Shown piece by piece: positions 8,029-16,993 of a stretch of 64,000 nt of DNA. The translations under genes were made by a program, and so were the position numbers. Location: contig JBHJOI010000067.1 in assembly GCA_050329935.1 (NCBI GenBank), forward strand, positions 1 to 64,000, given 5' to 3'. Numbering within the stretch: position 1 is the stretch's first letter; the number at the start of each line of letters is the position of its first letter. The notes beneath the pieces are model-generated. The model was not told the DNA's origin. It did not search any database and saw only the letters and a list, made by a program, of their open reading frames with translations. Origin of the DNA: CAYSFW01 sp050329935. GTDB taxonomy: Bacteria; Pseudomonadota; Gammaproteobacteria; UWMA-0217.

Positions 8029-9489
8029 TCAGGCGAAGATATCGACTCGATCGCGCGAGCGCGCACCGGCAACGAGTCGCGCGACGGTGCCGTCCGCCTC
8101 GGGTTCGGAGGCTTGATGCGGACGCCAGGGCTGCTCGAATTCGGCCAGATGCTGGCGCTGGGAATGCTGTTGGCCGGAGACGTCGACATCCACGTTCGCG
8201 AAGCCGTTCTCGGTCAAGGTTTCGCGCAACCGTGGCAGGTGCTGTTCCAGACTGTCGCGGGTCTGCGCGTGATGTGCCTGGAACTGGATCTGTAGCTGAT
8301 CCTGTCCGGTCATCGAGAGTCTGATCTGAATCGGGCCGAGTTCCACCGGATCGAGCTGGATCGTGGCGTTCTGCAGATTGCGCTGGGCCATCATCGCGAT
8401 ATGCGCACCCAGTTGCGCGGGCGCGTCGGCGCGATGCAGCGCGAGTGTCGGCGCGGGCGTGGTACTCGCGGTCGTCGAGCCGCGCGTGGTCGGTGCGACG
8501 GACGCCGATTCCGCGGTGGCGATGCTCTCGGCGGGCGTGGCGGTTGGCGCGAGTGCGGACGGGCGCGGCGCCGTTTTGGTGCCTGTTAGCTTCGCCGCCT
8601 GGGTGAGCGCCGCTTCGGCGCCGGCACTACGTTTTGCAGTCGCCGGCGGCCCGGCATCCGGCGCGAGCGGCGTCGGCGTGACGGGCGGTTGTGACGTGGA
8701 AGGCGTCGTTGTTGAGGCGATCGATACCGAGGGTGTCGATCCACTTGGCAACGGGGATTCCGGCGCGGGCTGGGCGAGGGCCGGCGCGGCATTTCGGGTG
8801 ATGCTCGGGTTGCCAGTCGTTGGGACTTGCGTTGGCGTGGGTGGCAACGAGGTCTTAAGGGACTCGGCCACGGTCGCCGCGGTTGGACTCGCCTTGACGC
8901 TATCCCCGACCGATACCTTCAAGGGTTTTGGCGAGGTCGATTCCGTTTCCGTTGGGGCCGGTTTCAGACCGAGGCTTCGCAGCAGATCGGCGACCTTGTT
9001 GGTGTCGCCGTCAGCGGATCTCGGAGTCGTGCTGGAACCGGCCGCCGGCGCGGTTGGTGTTTCGGGACGCGGTGCCAACGTTGGGGCGGTAGCTTCGTTC
9101 GATGCGACCTTGGCGTCGCTCGTGATGTTCATGGCGACTGATTGTGCCTTCGCGTCAACCGAGGTCTGGGCGGCATTCGGCTGCAAAATCTTGCTTATGA
9201 ACGGAGTTGAGTTGCCGCTCGGCGTGCCCGGATGCTCGTTCGGTTCCGCTTCGGGTGTAACGGTTGCGCCCGCGGGCGGTGTCGCGGCTGCCGCCTCGGC
9301 GGATGCGAGCAAGCCTGCCAGCATCGCCATGAACGGATTCTCGGTCGCGTTTTCCGATTCAGCGGTCGCCGAGGCGAGCGATTTGCAGCCATCCGGGCAG
9401 ATCGACAAACTGGCCGTCCCTTCGCTGCCAGGCTTGCCGGTCGCGCCGAGTTTTCCCGCGATGGGAGCGATAGCGCTTGATACATCCAT
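8029..9489 (-). CDS. fliK: FliK, flagellar hook-length control protein
   Basis: FliK is a secreted ruler that measures the hook and then triggers the FlhB specificity switch. The 486-residue product has a long low-complexity middle rich in Ala, Pro, Thr and Ser (about residues 70-330), typical of the ruler region. The C-terminal domain (about 355-445) is conserved: ATIQLDPVELGPIQIRLSM, LQIQFQAHHAQTRDSLEQHL, and LRETLTENGFANVDVDVSG. It has its own sigma-54 promoter just downstream of fliJ, and a Shine-Dalgarno GAGGG before the ATG. The first residues of the mature ruler diverge among species, so the C-terminal domain carries the call. Confidence 0.94.
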   Translation of the reverse strand: MDVSSAIAPIAGKLGATGKPGSEGTASLSICPDGCKSLASATAESENATENPFMAMLAGLLASAEAAAATPPAGATVTPEAEPNEHPGTPSGNSTPFISKILQPNAAQTSVDAKAQSVAMNITSDAKVASNEATAPTLAPRPETPTAPAAGSSTTPRSADGDTNKVADLLRSLGLKPAPTETESTSPKPLKVSVGDSVKASPTAATVAESLKTSLPPTPTQVPTTGNPSITRNAAPALAQPAPESPLPSGSTPSVSIASTTTPSTSQPPVTPTPLAPDAGPPATAKRSAGAEAALTQAAKLTGTKTAPRPSALAPTATPAESIATAESASVAPTTRGSTTASTTPAPTLALHRADAPAQLGAHIAMMAQRNLQNATIQLDPVELGPIQIRLSMTGQDQLQIQFQAHHAQTRDSLEQHLPRLRETLTENGFANVDVDVSGQQHSQRQHLAEFEQPWRPHQASEPEADGTVARLVAGARSRDRVDIFA

Positions 9490-9525
9490 GTATTGCCCTC
9501 GTTGAGCGTTATTTGCGAAGGGTAA

Positions 9526-9542
9526 TGCAATTCATGGGCCAA
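9526..9542 (-). promoter_or_regulatory. Sigma-54 promoter of fliK
   Basis: On the minus strand the sequence reads TTGGCCCATGAATTGCA, which matches the sigma-54 consensus TTGGCAC-N5-TTGCA with the GG and GC dinucleotides at the correct spacing. It lies about 40 bases upstream of the fliK ATG and 12 bases beyond the fliJ stop. The activator should be FlrA or FlrC, both encoded in this window. Confidence 0.78.
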
Positions 9543-9553
9543 CCGTTTCCAAG

Positions 9554-10003
9554 CTAGGATGAAGGCGTATCGCCGGATCCGCGCCCGCCGCCAACGAGGT
9601 CGTCCTGCTCGCGTTGGTCGCGGCGCTCGCGCGCCGTTCGATCGGCGAGCTGATAATTCTGAATGATCTTTTCGAGGGCGTCGGTTCGGGTCTTGATCTG
9701 TTGCCAATGCTCGATCTGTTGCCGCACCCGGCGTTCGATCTGGGTCAGCTTTTCGCGTTGCTGGTCGATCGCGTCGTTGAGTTTGACCAGAAACGCCTGT
9801 GTGTTTTCGAGTAACGGCAGATTCAGCATCGTAGTCTGGCCGGTCTGGCGTTGCTCGTACTCAGTCAGGTAGCCGAGCAGTTGTTCAAGTTGCCGGCGCG
9901 CGGCTTCCTGTTGCTGCATGAGTCTTGCCAGTTCACGTGCGGCGAGGTCCTGCTGGGCCTGGGTAATATCGAGTATGGGGCGCAGGCGTTGGTGGCGGAG
10001 CAT
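9554..10003 (-). CDS. fliJ: FliJ, flagellar export chaperone
   Basis: A 149-residue, almost entirely helical, Gln/Arg/Glu-rich protein that should form the antiparallel coiled coil typical of FliJ. FliJ sits in the centre of the FliI ATPase ring and couples it to the export gate. Visible family features are LDITQAQQDLAARELARLMQ near the start and the repeated heptads through RVRQQIEHWQQIKTRTDALE. It follows fliI after a 168-base gap, longer than usual. The call rests on position, length and coiled-coil character, because the sequence itself is weakly conserved. Confidence 0.88.
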   Translation of the reverse strand: MLRHQRLRPILDITQAQQDLAARELARLMQQQEAARRQLEQLLGYLTEYEQRQTGQTTMLNLPLLENTQAFLVKLNDAIDQQREKLTQIERRVRQQIEHWQQIKTRTDALEKIIQNYQLADRTARERRDQREQDDLVGGGRGSGDTPSS

Positions 10004-10171
10004 GGTCGCGAGTGGCAGTCGGCTTGCGCGTCAGCTATCCGGCGTCGCAACGGACGCGATGACCTGAGTTACTCGGGTTTTGTCGGCGGCGCTGCTCGCG
10101 CTGCGAATCCTTGCGGCCGCTGGACGGCGGTTGGGGCAGTGGTGGGGCGAACGTTTCGGCATCACAGAAGA

Positions 10172-11611
10172 TCAGGCCCGCATGACGTCGTGCAATTGAC
10201 GTTCGCTTTGCGCAAAGGCGACGCCTTCATGGAAGTCCTGCCGCAGAAACCTCACCAGCTGCGGGTAGTTCGCGATGGCCTGGTCGAGTTCCGGATTGGT
10301 GCCTGGGTGGTAGATGCCCATGTTCACCAAGTCCTGGTTCTTGAGGTATTGGCTGTACATCGCTCGGAATCGTTGCGCGGCATTGCGGTGTGTCGGGTTG
10401 ACGATCTGGTTCATCAAGCGACTGATCGAGGCCTCGATGTCGATCGCGGGATAGTGTCCGCTTTCGGCGAGCGGTCGCGTCAGCACGATGTGGCCGTCGA
10501 GCACCGCGCGAGCCGCGTCGGCGATCGGGTCGTTCTGGTCGTCGCCCTCGGCCAGCACCGTGTAGAACGCCGTGATGGAACCCGCGTTGCTGGCGGCATT
10601 GCCCGCACGCTCCACCAGCGCCGGCAGTTTGGCGAAGACCGACGGTGGATAGCCCTTGGTCGCGGGGGGTTCGCCGATCGATAGGGCGATTTCGCGTTGC
10701 GCCTGGGCGAAACGCGTGAGCGAGTCGATCAGTAGCAGCACGCTCTTGCCTTGGTCACGAAAGTATTCGGCGATACTGGTGGCGACCATCGCCCCGTGTA
10801 GACGCTTGAGGGGTGGGTTGTCGGCGGGCACGGCCACGACCACGGAGCGGGCGAGACCCTCCGGCCCAAGGATGTCGCGGACGAATTCGTTGACTTCGCG
10901 ACCCCGTTCACCGATCAGTCCGACGACCACGATGTCGGCCTGCGTGTAGCGCGTCATCATGCCGAGCAGCACGCTCTTGCCGACGCCTGATCCGGCAAAC
11001 AAGCCGATACGTTGTCCGCGGCCTACGGTGAGCATTGCATTGATCGCACGGACACCGACGTCAAGCGGTTCGGTGATCGGGGTGCGGTGCAGTGGATTGA
11101 AGGGCGGCGGAACGAGCGGTTGATACTGGCTGGTCCGCAATGGACCGCGCTCATCGAGCGGTTTGCCGGTCGCGTCCACCACCCGCCCGAGCAGGCGCTC
11201 GCCGACCGGCACCTCAAGCACGCGACCTGTCGGGATTACGCGCGAGCCGGGCAGGATGCCCTGAATATCACCGGTCGGCATCAAAAAAGTGCGATCCTGG
11301 GAAAAGCCGACAACCTCGCTTTCAATCGGGCTGCTGTTGGGCGAAATGATCAAGCAGCGCTCGCCGACCGCGGCTTGACAGCCGATCGCTTCCAGCGTGA
11401 GCCCTGCCATCCGCGTCAACCGTCCCTCGACCACCGGTTTTGGCAGTCGCAGCGTGCGTCTGACCTCGCCGAGGTAGTGCGCCCAGCGTTCGCCGTGCGG
11501 GTGAATGAAGGTGTTCGGTGCGTCGGGCGGGTCCGGCGCGACCGATGCGGGACTCAGATCATCGTCCATGATCGTGGTCGCCGCCGACATCACCCCGTTC
11601 CGAGCCGTCAC
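10172..11611 (-). CDS. fliI: FliI, flagellar export ATPase
   Basis: FliI is the F1-beta-like hexameric ATPase of the flagellar export machine. The product of the longest frame has 479 residues with a Walker A motif GSGVGKS at 207-213, the Walker B stretch SVLLLIDSLTRFAQAQRE, and the RDQGKSVLL and GRGREVNEF-like blocks of the family. The start is uncertain: codons for MSAATT (11590) or MDDDLS (11569) would reduce the overlap with fliH from 53 to 32 or 11 bases and bring the length nearer the usual 440-460. It belongs to the fliEFGHIJ run. Confidence 0.95.
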   Translation of the reverse strand: MTARNGVMSAATTIMDDDLSPASVAPDPPDAPNTFIHPHGERWAHYLGEVRRTLRLPKPVVEGRLTRMAGLTLEAIGCQAAVGERCLIISPNSSPIESEVVGFSQDRTFLMPTGDIQGILPGSRVIPTGRVLEVPVGERLLGRVVDATGKPLDERGPLRTSQYQPLVPPPFNPLHRTPITEPLDVGVRAINAMLTVGRGQRIGLFAGSGVGKSVLLGMMTRYTQADIVVVGLIGERGREVNEFVRDILGPEGLARSVVVAVPADNPPLKRLHGAMVATSIAEYFRDQGKSVLLLIDSLTRFAQAQREIALSIGEPPATKGYPPSVFAKLPALVERAGNAASNAGSITAFYTVLAEGDDQNDPIADAARAVLDGHIVLTRPLAESGHYPAIDIEASISRLMNQIVNPTHRNAAQRFRAMYSQYLKNQDLVNMGIYHPGTNPELDQAIANYPQLVRFLRQDFHEGVAFAQSERQLHDVMRA

Positions 11612-12263
11612 TGGTGCGATGGCCGCCGAGCAACTCCGCCGCGAGGCGGGCGATCAGGCCGTCGATGCCGGCGTCGACATACGAGGTCTCGGTGGTGATT
11701 TTGCAATCGCCCTTGGAAACACCGGGGTCGTCGACGATCTTCCAGCGGCGCTTGCCAGGGTGCTCGTGCAGGGCCTCGCGAATCACGCTGGCGTCGTCCG
11801 GGTGCAAGTGTACCGAGATGTCTTGCAAGTTTGCCGGCAGCTGTTTGATGGCCTCGCGGATCAAGCCGATGATGTGGCGCGGATCGGTGCGGATTTCGCG
11901 CCGCAGGATCTGTTTGGATACCGCCAGCGCGAGTTCGAGCATCTCCTCTTCCACGCGGTGATCGAGCGCCTCGACCGGGCGTTCGAGAAAACTCAGTAGC
12001 TCGCGCAACCGGGCGGTCACGGCGGTGGTCTCGGCGCGCGCGGCCTGCATACCTTCCTCGTAACCCTCGTTAAAGCCTTCGCGGTGGGCCTGTTCGCGTA
12101 TCGACAAGGCTTCGAGCGTAGCGTCGATGGTTTCTCGATGAGTCGGCATCGGGCGCTCGGGCAGGGCACCATCCAGGCCGCCGATCCCGCTGCCGCCGCC
12201 AACGCGCGGTAGCGGCCAACGGCGAGCATTTTCGGCGCGTTCGCCGCGGATGACCTTAGACAT
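11559..12263 (-). CDS. fliH: FliH, regulator of the FliI ATPase
   Basis: FliH dimers hold FliI and tie it to FliN at the C-ring. This 234-residue protein has the central helical glycine-spaced stretch AHREGFNEGYEEGMQAAR (GxxxG-type repeats, near residue 60) and a C-terminal domain with ALAVSKQILRREIRTDP and LHPDDASVIREAL. It overlaps the fliG end by eight bases and the fliI start. It carries an unusual extra Gly-rich and Asp/His-rich tail (GDVGGDHDHGR). Confidence 0.93.
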   Translation of the reverse strand: MSKVIRGERAENARRWPLPRVGGGSGIGGLDGALPERPMPTHRETIDATLEALSIREQAHREGFNEGYEEGMQAARAETTAVTARLRELLSFLERPVEALDHRVEEEMLELALAVSKQILRREIRTDPRHIIGLIREAIKQLPANLQDISVHLHPDDASVIREALHEHPGKRRWKIVDDPGVSKGDCKITTETSYVDAGIDGLIARLAAELLGGHRTSDGSERGDVGGDHDHGR

Positions 12264-13314
12264 ATTCCTCTTCCTCGTCGCCTAGCTGAATCTGGCCTTC
12301 CTCTGCCAGACGTTCTGCGACGGCCATGATTTCTTTCTGCGAGCGCTCGGCGTCCTTGAGCTTGATCGGACCCATCGCGTCGAGGTCCTCGCGCAAGGTT
12401 TCCGCCTGGCGCCGCGACATATTGCGCAGGAACAGGTCGCGCAGATCCTCCGAGGCGGCCTTGAGCGAGAGCACCAGTTTGTCCTGCTGGATGTGACGCA
12501 GCAGGGTCTGCATGCCCTTGTCGTCGAGCGAGAGCAGGCTTTCGAACGCAAACATGTTTTCTTGCAGTTTGTCGCTCATATCCTGATCGACACGGCGCAG
12601 TTCTTCGATGATCTTGGCTTCGGTCTTGGACGGCGTCGAATTAAGAATCTCGGCAGCGATCTTGATACCGCCCACGCCGGTGTATTCGACGTCGGGCTCC
12701 TCGGCGAAGCGGCGTTGCAGCACGGCATCGAGCTCGGTCAGAGCATCCGGGTGGATGTTGTTCAGGGTTGCAACTCGCACCACGACCTCGGGCTGCGTCG
12801 CCGCCGGCAGCAGATCTAGCACCTGGCCCGCCTTGTGGAAATCAAGGTGGGTCAGCACGATCGCGATGATCTGCGGATGCTCGTGCTTGATCACGTTCGC
12901 GATCGCGCGCGGCGTCATCCATTTCAGTTCGGCGAGTCCGCGCGGCGATGAGCTGATCATCACTTGCGCCAGCACGTTGTTGGCCTTGTCGCGGCCGAGC
13001 GCGCTGACCAGGATCTTGCGCAGGTATTCCTGCGAGCCGATGCTGATCGAGGACTCGTGGCCAATGCGATCGACGAAACGATCGAGCACGTGGCGAATGT
13101 CCTCGCGCGATACCTTTTGCAGCGCGGTCATCGCCGAGCCGAGCGATTGCACCTCGCCCGGCTCCATGTGCCTAAGGATGCGGGAGGCCTCTTCCTCGCC
13201 GAGCGCCATCAGCAGCACCGCCGCCCGTTCGGGTCCGGTCAGGTTACTGACGGGCTTGGATTCGGCGGCGGGTGCCTCAGCCTTGGCCGGTTCGTTCTTA
13301 GGCGGTTTAGCCAC
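12256..13314 (-). CDS. fliG: FliG, flagellar motor switch protein
   Basis: FliG joins the MS ring to the C-ring and generates torque with MotA. The start is GTG at 13314, overlapping the fliF stop by eight bases; the product has 352 residues. Residues 1-20 are an Ala/Pro/Lys-rich extension. The N-terminal FliF-binding domain begins SNLTGPERAAVLLMALGEEEA, the middle domain has the EHPQ motif (IKHEHPQIIAIVL), and the C-terminal torque helix is present (LVLSLKAASEDLRDLFLRNM, MSRRQAETLREDLDAMGPI). The acidic tail GDEEEEYV is normal. Confidence 0.97.
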   Translation of the reverse strand: MAKPPKNEPAKAEAPAAESKPVSNLTGPERAAVLLMALGEEEASRILRHMEPGEVQSLGSAMTALQKVSREDIRHVLDRFVDRIGHESSISIGSQEYLRKILVSALGRDKANNVLAQVMISSSPRGLAELKWMTPRAIANVIKHEHPQIIAIVLTHLDFHKAGQVLDLLPAATQPEVVVRVATLNNIHPDALTELDAVLQRRFAEEPDVEYTGVGGIKIAAEILNSTPSKTEAKIIEELRRVDQDMSDKLQENMFAFESLLSLDDKGMQTLLRHIQQDKLVLSLKAASEDLRDLFLRNMSRRQAETLREDLDAMGPIKLKDAERSQKEIMAVAERLAEEGQIQLGDEEEEYV

Positions 13315-15013
13315 GTTCGGTCACCCAGGTTTTGATCAGTTGCGCGACCCGTTTCGGATCCTCCGCCGCCATGGTGCGCGCCATGTCCAGCATGTCCTCG
13401 TAGGCGACTTGCGGCGGTGGCAGCATCGGCACGCCGTGGGTGTCGTGCGACAGGGTCAGGCGGTCTGCTTCGAGTTCGCGCTCGCGCGCGGCCTGTTCTT
13501 TTTCTTCCAAGGTGGCCTCCAGGGTTGGTAGCGCGGGCGCGGCGGGCGCGACCGGTGTGACGGACTTCAGGCTGCGTAGCGCTGGCCGAAACACCATCAA
13601 GATCAACAGTAGAACCCCGATGCCGGCGAGCACCTGCTTGCCGAGCCCCCACACCCAGGGTTGTTCCCACAGTGGTGGTGGCGCGACCGGTTCAATCACG
13701 GCAATCGGCTGAAAACTCTGGTTGATGACGAACACGCTGTCGCCACGTTGTTCGTTGAAGCCCACGGCCTCTTTCACCAGGCGCGTCAAGTTGTCGAGCT
13801 CGGCGGCATCAAGTGGCTTCGCGGTGGCCTGGCCGTTCTCGACGACGGTCTTGTCGTCCACCAACACCGCGACCGAGACCCGTTTGATGCCGCCCTGCGA
13901 GCGCCGGGTATGGGTGATGGTGCGGTCCAGCTCGTAGTTGCGGGTCGCCTGCTTGCTGGTCGAGGTTGGCGTTTTGGTGTCGGCGTTTTGCCCGGCGGCG
14001 TCCGGATTGGTATCGCCGGCATCGGGTGGCTGATTGGTCAGCGCGCCGGGAATGCCGAGCGCGGCGATCGAGCCCTTGGTTTCCTGATCCTGGACTTGCT
14101 CGCTGCGAACCTTGCCCTCGCTTGGCTCGTAGAGTTCCTGGGTCTGCTCGTTTTCCGAGAAGTCAGCGTCGACGTTGACCTTGGCGCGAACCTTGCCCGC
14201 ACCGACCACGGCGGTCAACAGCTCCTCTACCCGTGACACGAAGCGATTCTCGAGTTCCGCGACGTAGGCGAGTTGCTTGCGCGAGGCTTGCGCGCCGTTG
14301 GTGCCGTCGCCGGTCGATAGCAACCGGCCCCATTGATCGACGATGGTGACGTCGGACGATTCCATGTAGGAGATGCTAGAGGCGACGAGGTGCACGATCG
14401 CCGATACCTGCCCGTCCTCCAACGTGCGCCCGGCCTGAAGCTTGACCATGACCGAAGCGGAGGGTTTGGCCCGTTCGCGGATGAATACCGATTGCTTGGG
14501 CAGCGCCAAGTGCACCCGCGCGGTTTCGACGTTGCGCATGCTGGAGATGGTGCGCGACAGCTCGGTTTCGAGCGCGTGCTGGTAGCGCGCGTTTTCGACG
14601 AAGCGGCTGGTGCCGAGCGCCTGATCCTGGCGCAACATTTCGAGTCCGAGTTGGCCGCTTTGCGGCAGACCCTCGGCGGACAGTTTGATGCGCGCGGCGT
14701 CGAGTCGGTCCTGCGGAATCAGGACCAGACCGCTGCCACTCTCGATCTGATAGGGGATGCCGTCGGCGCGCAACACCTCGGTGACCCGCTGGATGTCCTC
14801 CCGCGCCATGCGGTCGAATACCGGCACCATGCTCGGCTTGGCCGCCCACATGATCAGACCGATGCCCAGCGTGGCCGCCGCCGCGAGCGACGCCAGCGTG
14901 CCCAATTGCTGGTAGAGCGTGCCGCTTTCCAGCAGTTGCCGCCAGAACGGCAGTTCACCGCTCGGCGGGCCGCCCGCGGGCGGCAAGGACTTACTCAGTG
15001 TGGACTCGTTCAT
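13307..15013 (-). CDS. fliF: FliF, flagellar MS-ring protein
   Basis: FliF builds the MS ring in the inner membrane. The 568-residue product has a first membrane helix at about 40-57 (ASLAAAATLGIGLIMWA), the ring-building motifs in the periplasmic part (LVIPQDRLDAARIKLSAEGLP-like block, RTISSMRNVETARVHLALP), a second helix at about 455-475 (VLAGIGVLLLILMVFRPAL), and a C-terminal FliG-binding tail ending with DPKRVAQLIKTWVTERG. It is followed by fliG with an eight-base overlap. Length is normal. Confidence 0.97.
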   Translation of the reverse strand: MNESTLSKSLPPAGGPPSGELPFWRQLLESGTLYQQLGTLASLAAAATLGIGLIMWAAKPSMVPVFDRMAREDIQRVTEVLRADGIPYQIESGSGLVLIPQDRLDAARIKLSAEGLPQSGQLGLEMLRQDQALGTSRFVENARYQHALETELSRTISSMRNVETARVHLALPKQSVFIRERAKPSASVMVKLQAGRTLEDGQVSAIVHLVASSISYMESSDVTIVDQWGRLLSTGDGTNGAQASRKQLAYVAELENRFVSRVEELLTAVVGAGKVRAKVNVDADFSENEQTQELYEPSEGKVRSEQVQDQETKGSIAALGIPGALTNQPPDAGDTNPDAAGQNADTKTPTSTSKQATRNYELDRTITHTRRSQGGIKRVSVAVLVDDKTVVENGQATAKPLDAAELDNLTRLVKEAVGFNEQRGDSVFVINQSFQPIAVIEPVAPPPLWEQPWVWGLGKQVLAGIGVLLLILMVFRPALRSLKSVTPVAPAAPALPTLEATLEEKEQAARERELEADRLTLSHDTHGVPMLPPPQVAYEDMLDMARTMAAEDPKRVAQLIKTWVTERG

Positions 15014-15064
15014 GTGCTTACTCGGTTACCTGGTGACGATCGCAAACGGCTTTTCGGCGCGGCC

Positions 15065-15391
15065 TTAAACGGGCATGTTCATGATTTCCTTGTACGCGTC
15101 GATCAGCTTGTTGCGCACCCGCATGAGCGTCTCGAAGGCGATACGCGATTTCTGCGATTCCAGCATGACCTGCGGCAGATCCACGCCCGGTTCTCCCAGT
15201 TCGAAGGCCTCACGCAAGCGGCCGCTCACCTGTTGACGGCGATTGACGTTGCGAATCGATTCCTGCAACAACCCGCTGAATTCGGCCGCTGGCGTCGCGC
15301 CCGGTGATCCGGAACGGACGCCTTGCAGCCCGGCTTGCTGGGCCAGCGCGCGCAGTTGCGACAATACTTGTTGTGAATTGATGGGTTCCAT
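15065..15391 (-). CDS. fliE: FliE, basal body MS ring-rod junction protein
   Basis: FliE connects the MS ring with the proximal rod and is the first exported substrate. The 108-residue product ends with the family signature QVMLESQKSRIAFETLMRVR and then NKLIDAYKEIMNMPV. A good Shine-Dalgarno AAAGGGAGA stands before the ATG. It starts the fliEFGHIJ run, 39 bases downstream of the flrC stop. No sigma-54 site is visible in that short gap. Confidence 0.96.
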   Translation of the reverse strand: MEPINSQQVLSQLRALAQQAGLQGVRSGSPGATPAAEFSGLLQESIRNVNRRQQVSGRLREAFELGEPGVDLPQVMLESQKSRIAFETLMRVRNKLIDAYKEIMNMPV

Positions 15392-15430
15392 CGCGACAAT
15401 CTCCCTTTGTCTTGTTTCTGCGTCGGTTCG

Positions 15431-16765
15431 TCATGCATCCGGCACGGGGATGCCCGCTTCACGCATCCGTGCCAGTTTGTAGCGCAGGGTGCGCGGGCTG
15501 ATCCCGAGCTTCTCGGCCGCGTACTTGCGGCTACCGTGGCCGGCCTGCAAGGCCTTTAAAATGATCTGGTACTCGTGCGACTTGAGGTCGGAGTTGAGCG
15601 GTGCGTCGGCGTCCAGTACCGGCATTATCCTGGGCTCGTCCCGCGCCGCTTCGAAGTGCAGGTCGACCGTATCGATATGGATCCCGTTGCAGAGCACGAG
15701 TGCACGCTGAATCACGTTGCCCAGTTCGCGAATATTGCCCGGCCAGTCGTAATCTTCGAGCCGCATCGACGCCGCGGCGGTCAACACCGGCACGCGATGA
15801 CCGAGTGCGCTGTGGCGTCGGATCAAATGATTGGCCAGCGCGACGATGTCGGCGGGACGCTCGCGCAGTGGCGCCAGACGTAGCGGAAATACATTGAGCC
15901 GGTAGAACAAATCCTCGCGGAAGCGTCCGGCGCGAACCTCTTCGATCAGGTTACGGTTGGTGGTGGCGAGCACGCGAACGTCAAGCACGATGGTCTTGCG
16001 CCCACCAATTCGCTCCACCTCGCGCTCCTGCAGCACCCGCAACAGCTTGGCCTGTAGCCCGAGGTCCATCTCGGAGATTTCGTCCAGTAGCAGGGTCCCG
16101 CCTTGCGCCAGCTCGAACTTACCCGGATTCGCGTTCAGCGCCCCGGTGAAGGAGCCTTTTTCGTGACCGAACAGCACCGCTTCGAGCATGTTCACCGGAA
16201 TCGCGGCACAGTTGATGGCGATGAAAGGTTTGTTGTGACGCATCGAGTTGGCATGGACGAATCGCGCCAGCACTTCCTTGCCGGTGCCACTTTCGCCGGA
16301 GATCAACACCGATACGTCGGTGACCGCGACCTTGCGCGCCAATTGCAGCAACTCCCGCGAATACGGATCGTTGGCGATGACGGCGTCGTCGTCCGCCGCG
16401 AGTGTCGGCAGCAACCGTTTGCAGGTGGCTAGCAACTGATCGATCTTGAGCGGTCGCAACAAATAGTCGGCGGCGCCTTCACGCATCGCTTGAACCGCCT
16501 TTTCAATCGCGCCGATATGGGTGATCAACACCACCGGCAGATCGGGGCGGATCGTCTTGAGTTTTGCCAGCAAGGCATGGCCATCCAGGGGCTCCATGAC
16601 CTCTTCGGCCACCAGCAGGTCCGGGCTCAATTGTTCGACCAGTTGCAGCGCGTTTTCGGACGACGCCTGGCTGCTCACGGCATAGCCTTGCTCGCGCAGC
16701 ACGTCGCTCAATGCGATGGCGAGCGGGGTGTCGGGCGTAATGATCAGCACATGTCTATCGGTCAT
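15431..16765 (-). CDS. flrC: FlrC/FleR-type sigma-54 activator with degenerate receiver
   Basis: A 444-residue response regulator of the NtrC class that in relatives activates the middle flagellar genes. It has a receiver-like domain (1-115), an AAA+ domain with Walker A GESGTGKE (157-164), a sigma-54 contact loop reading GSFTGA (204-209, usually GAFTGA), Walker B around LLLDEIS, and a Fis-type helix-turn-helix near 410-440 (YAAEKLGISPRTLRYKL). The receiver has lost key residues: the phosphoacceptor Asp is Glu54, the acidic pair near residue 12 is reduced to one Asp, and the conserved Lys-Pro is Arg104-Pro105. No kinase gene accompanies it. It therefore probably works without phosphorylation, possibly in a permanently active state; this is inference. 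Confidence 0.92.
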   Translation of the reverse strand: MTDRHVLIITPDTPLAIALSDVLREQGYAVSSQASSENALQLVEQLSPDLLVAEEVMEPLDGHALLAKLKTIRPDLPVVLITHIGAIEKAVQAMREGAADYLLRPLKIDQLLATCKRLLPTLAADDDAVIANDPYSRELLQLARKVAVTDVSVLISGESGTGKEVLARFVHANSMRHNKPFIAINCAAIPVNMLEAVLFGHEKGSFTGALNANPGKFELAQGGTLLLDEISEMDLGLQAKLLRVLQEREVERIGGRKTIVLDVRVLATTNRNLIEEVRAGRFREDLFYRLNVFPLRLAPLRERPADIVALANHLIRRHSALGHRVPVLTAAASMRLEDYDWPGNIRELGNVIQRALVLCNGIHIDTVDLHFEAARDEPRIMPVLDADAPLNSDLKSHEYQIILKALQAGHGSRKYAAEKLGISPRTLRYKLARMREAGIPVPDA

Positions 16766-16993
16766 TCGCGGGAACTCCTTTCCTGTTGACCTGACCCGTT
16801 GAGTCGTTGATTTGGGTCGATTCCGTGCTCGCCGAGGTCGACCGTTTCGCGTGCTTTCTGAACAGCACGTTCAATCGGTTGGCGCGCGCGGTATGAAATC
16901 GCCCGGATCGGTGGGGGATGCGTCCTTGCATCTGCTTTCTAACTCCTTGTCAGCGTGTTCGAGGGTGTCGTTATTGTCGGGCGAGTGTTCGAG

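Noticed and set aside
8363..9505. A 380-residue open frame on the plus strand, antisense to fliK
   Set aside because: It mirrors the Ala/Pro/Thr-rich low-complexity part of fliK; long antisense frames are normal in G+C-rich DNA, and the translation has only Gly/Val/Ala-rich filler.
13966..15307. Long plus-strand frames across fliF and fliE
   Set aside because: They are antisense to clear fliF and fliE coding sequence.
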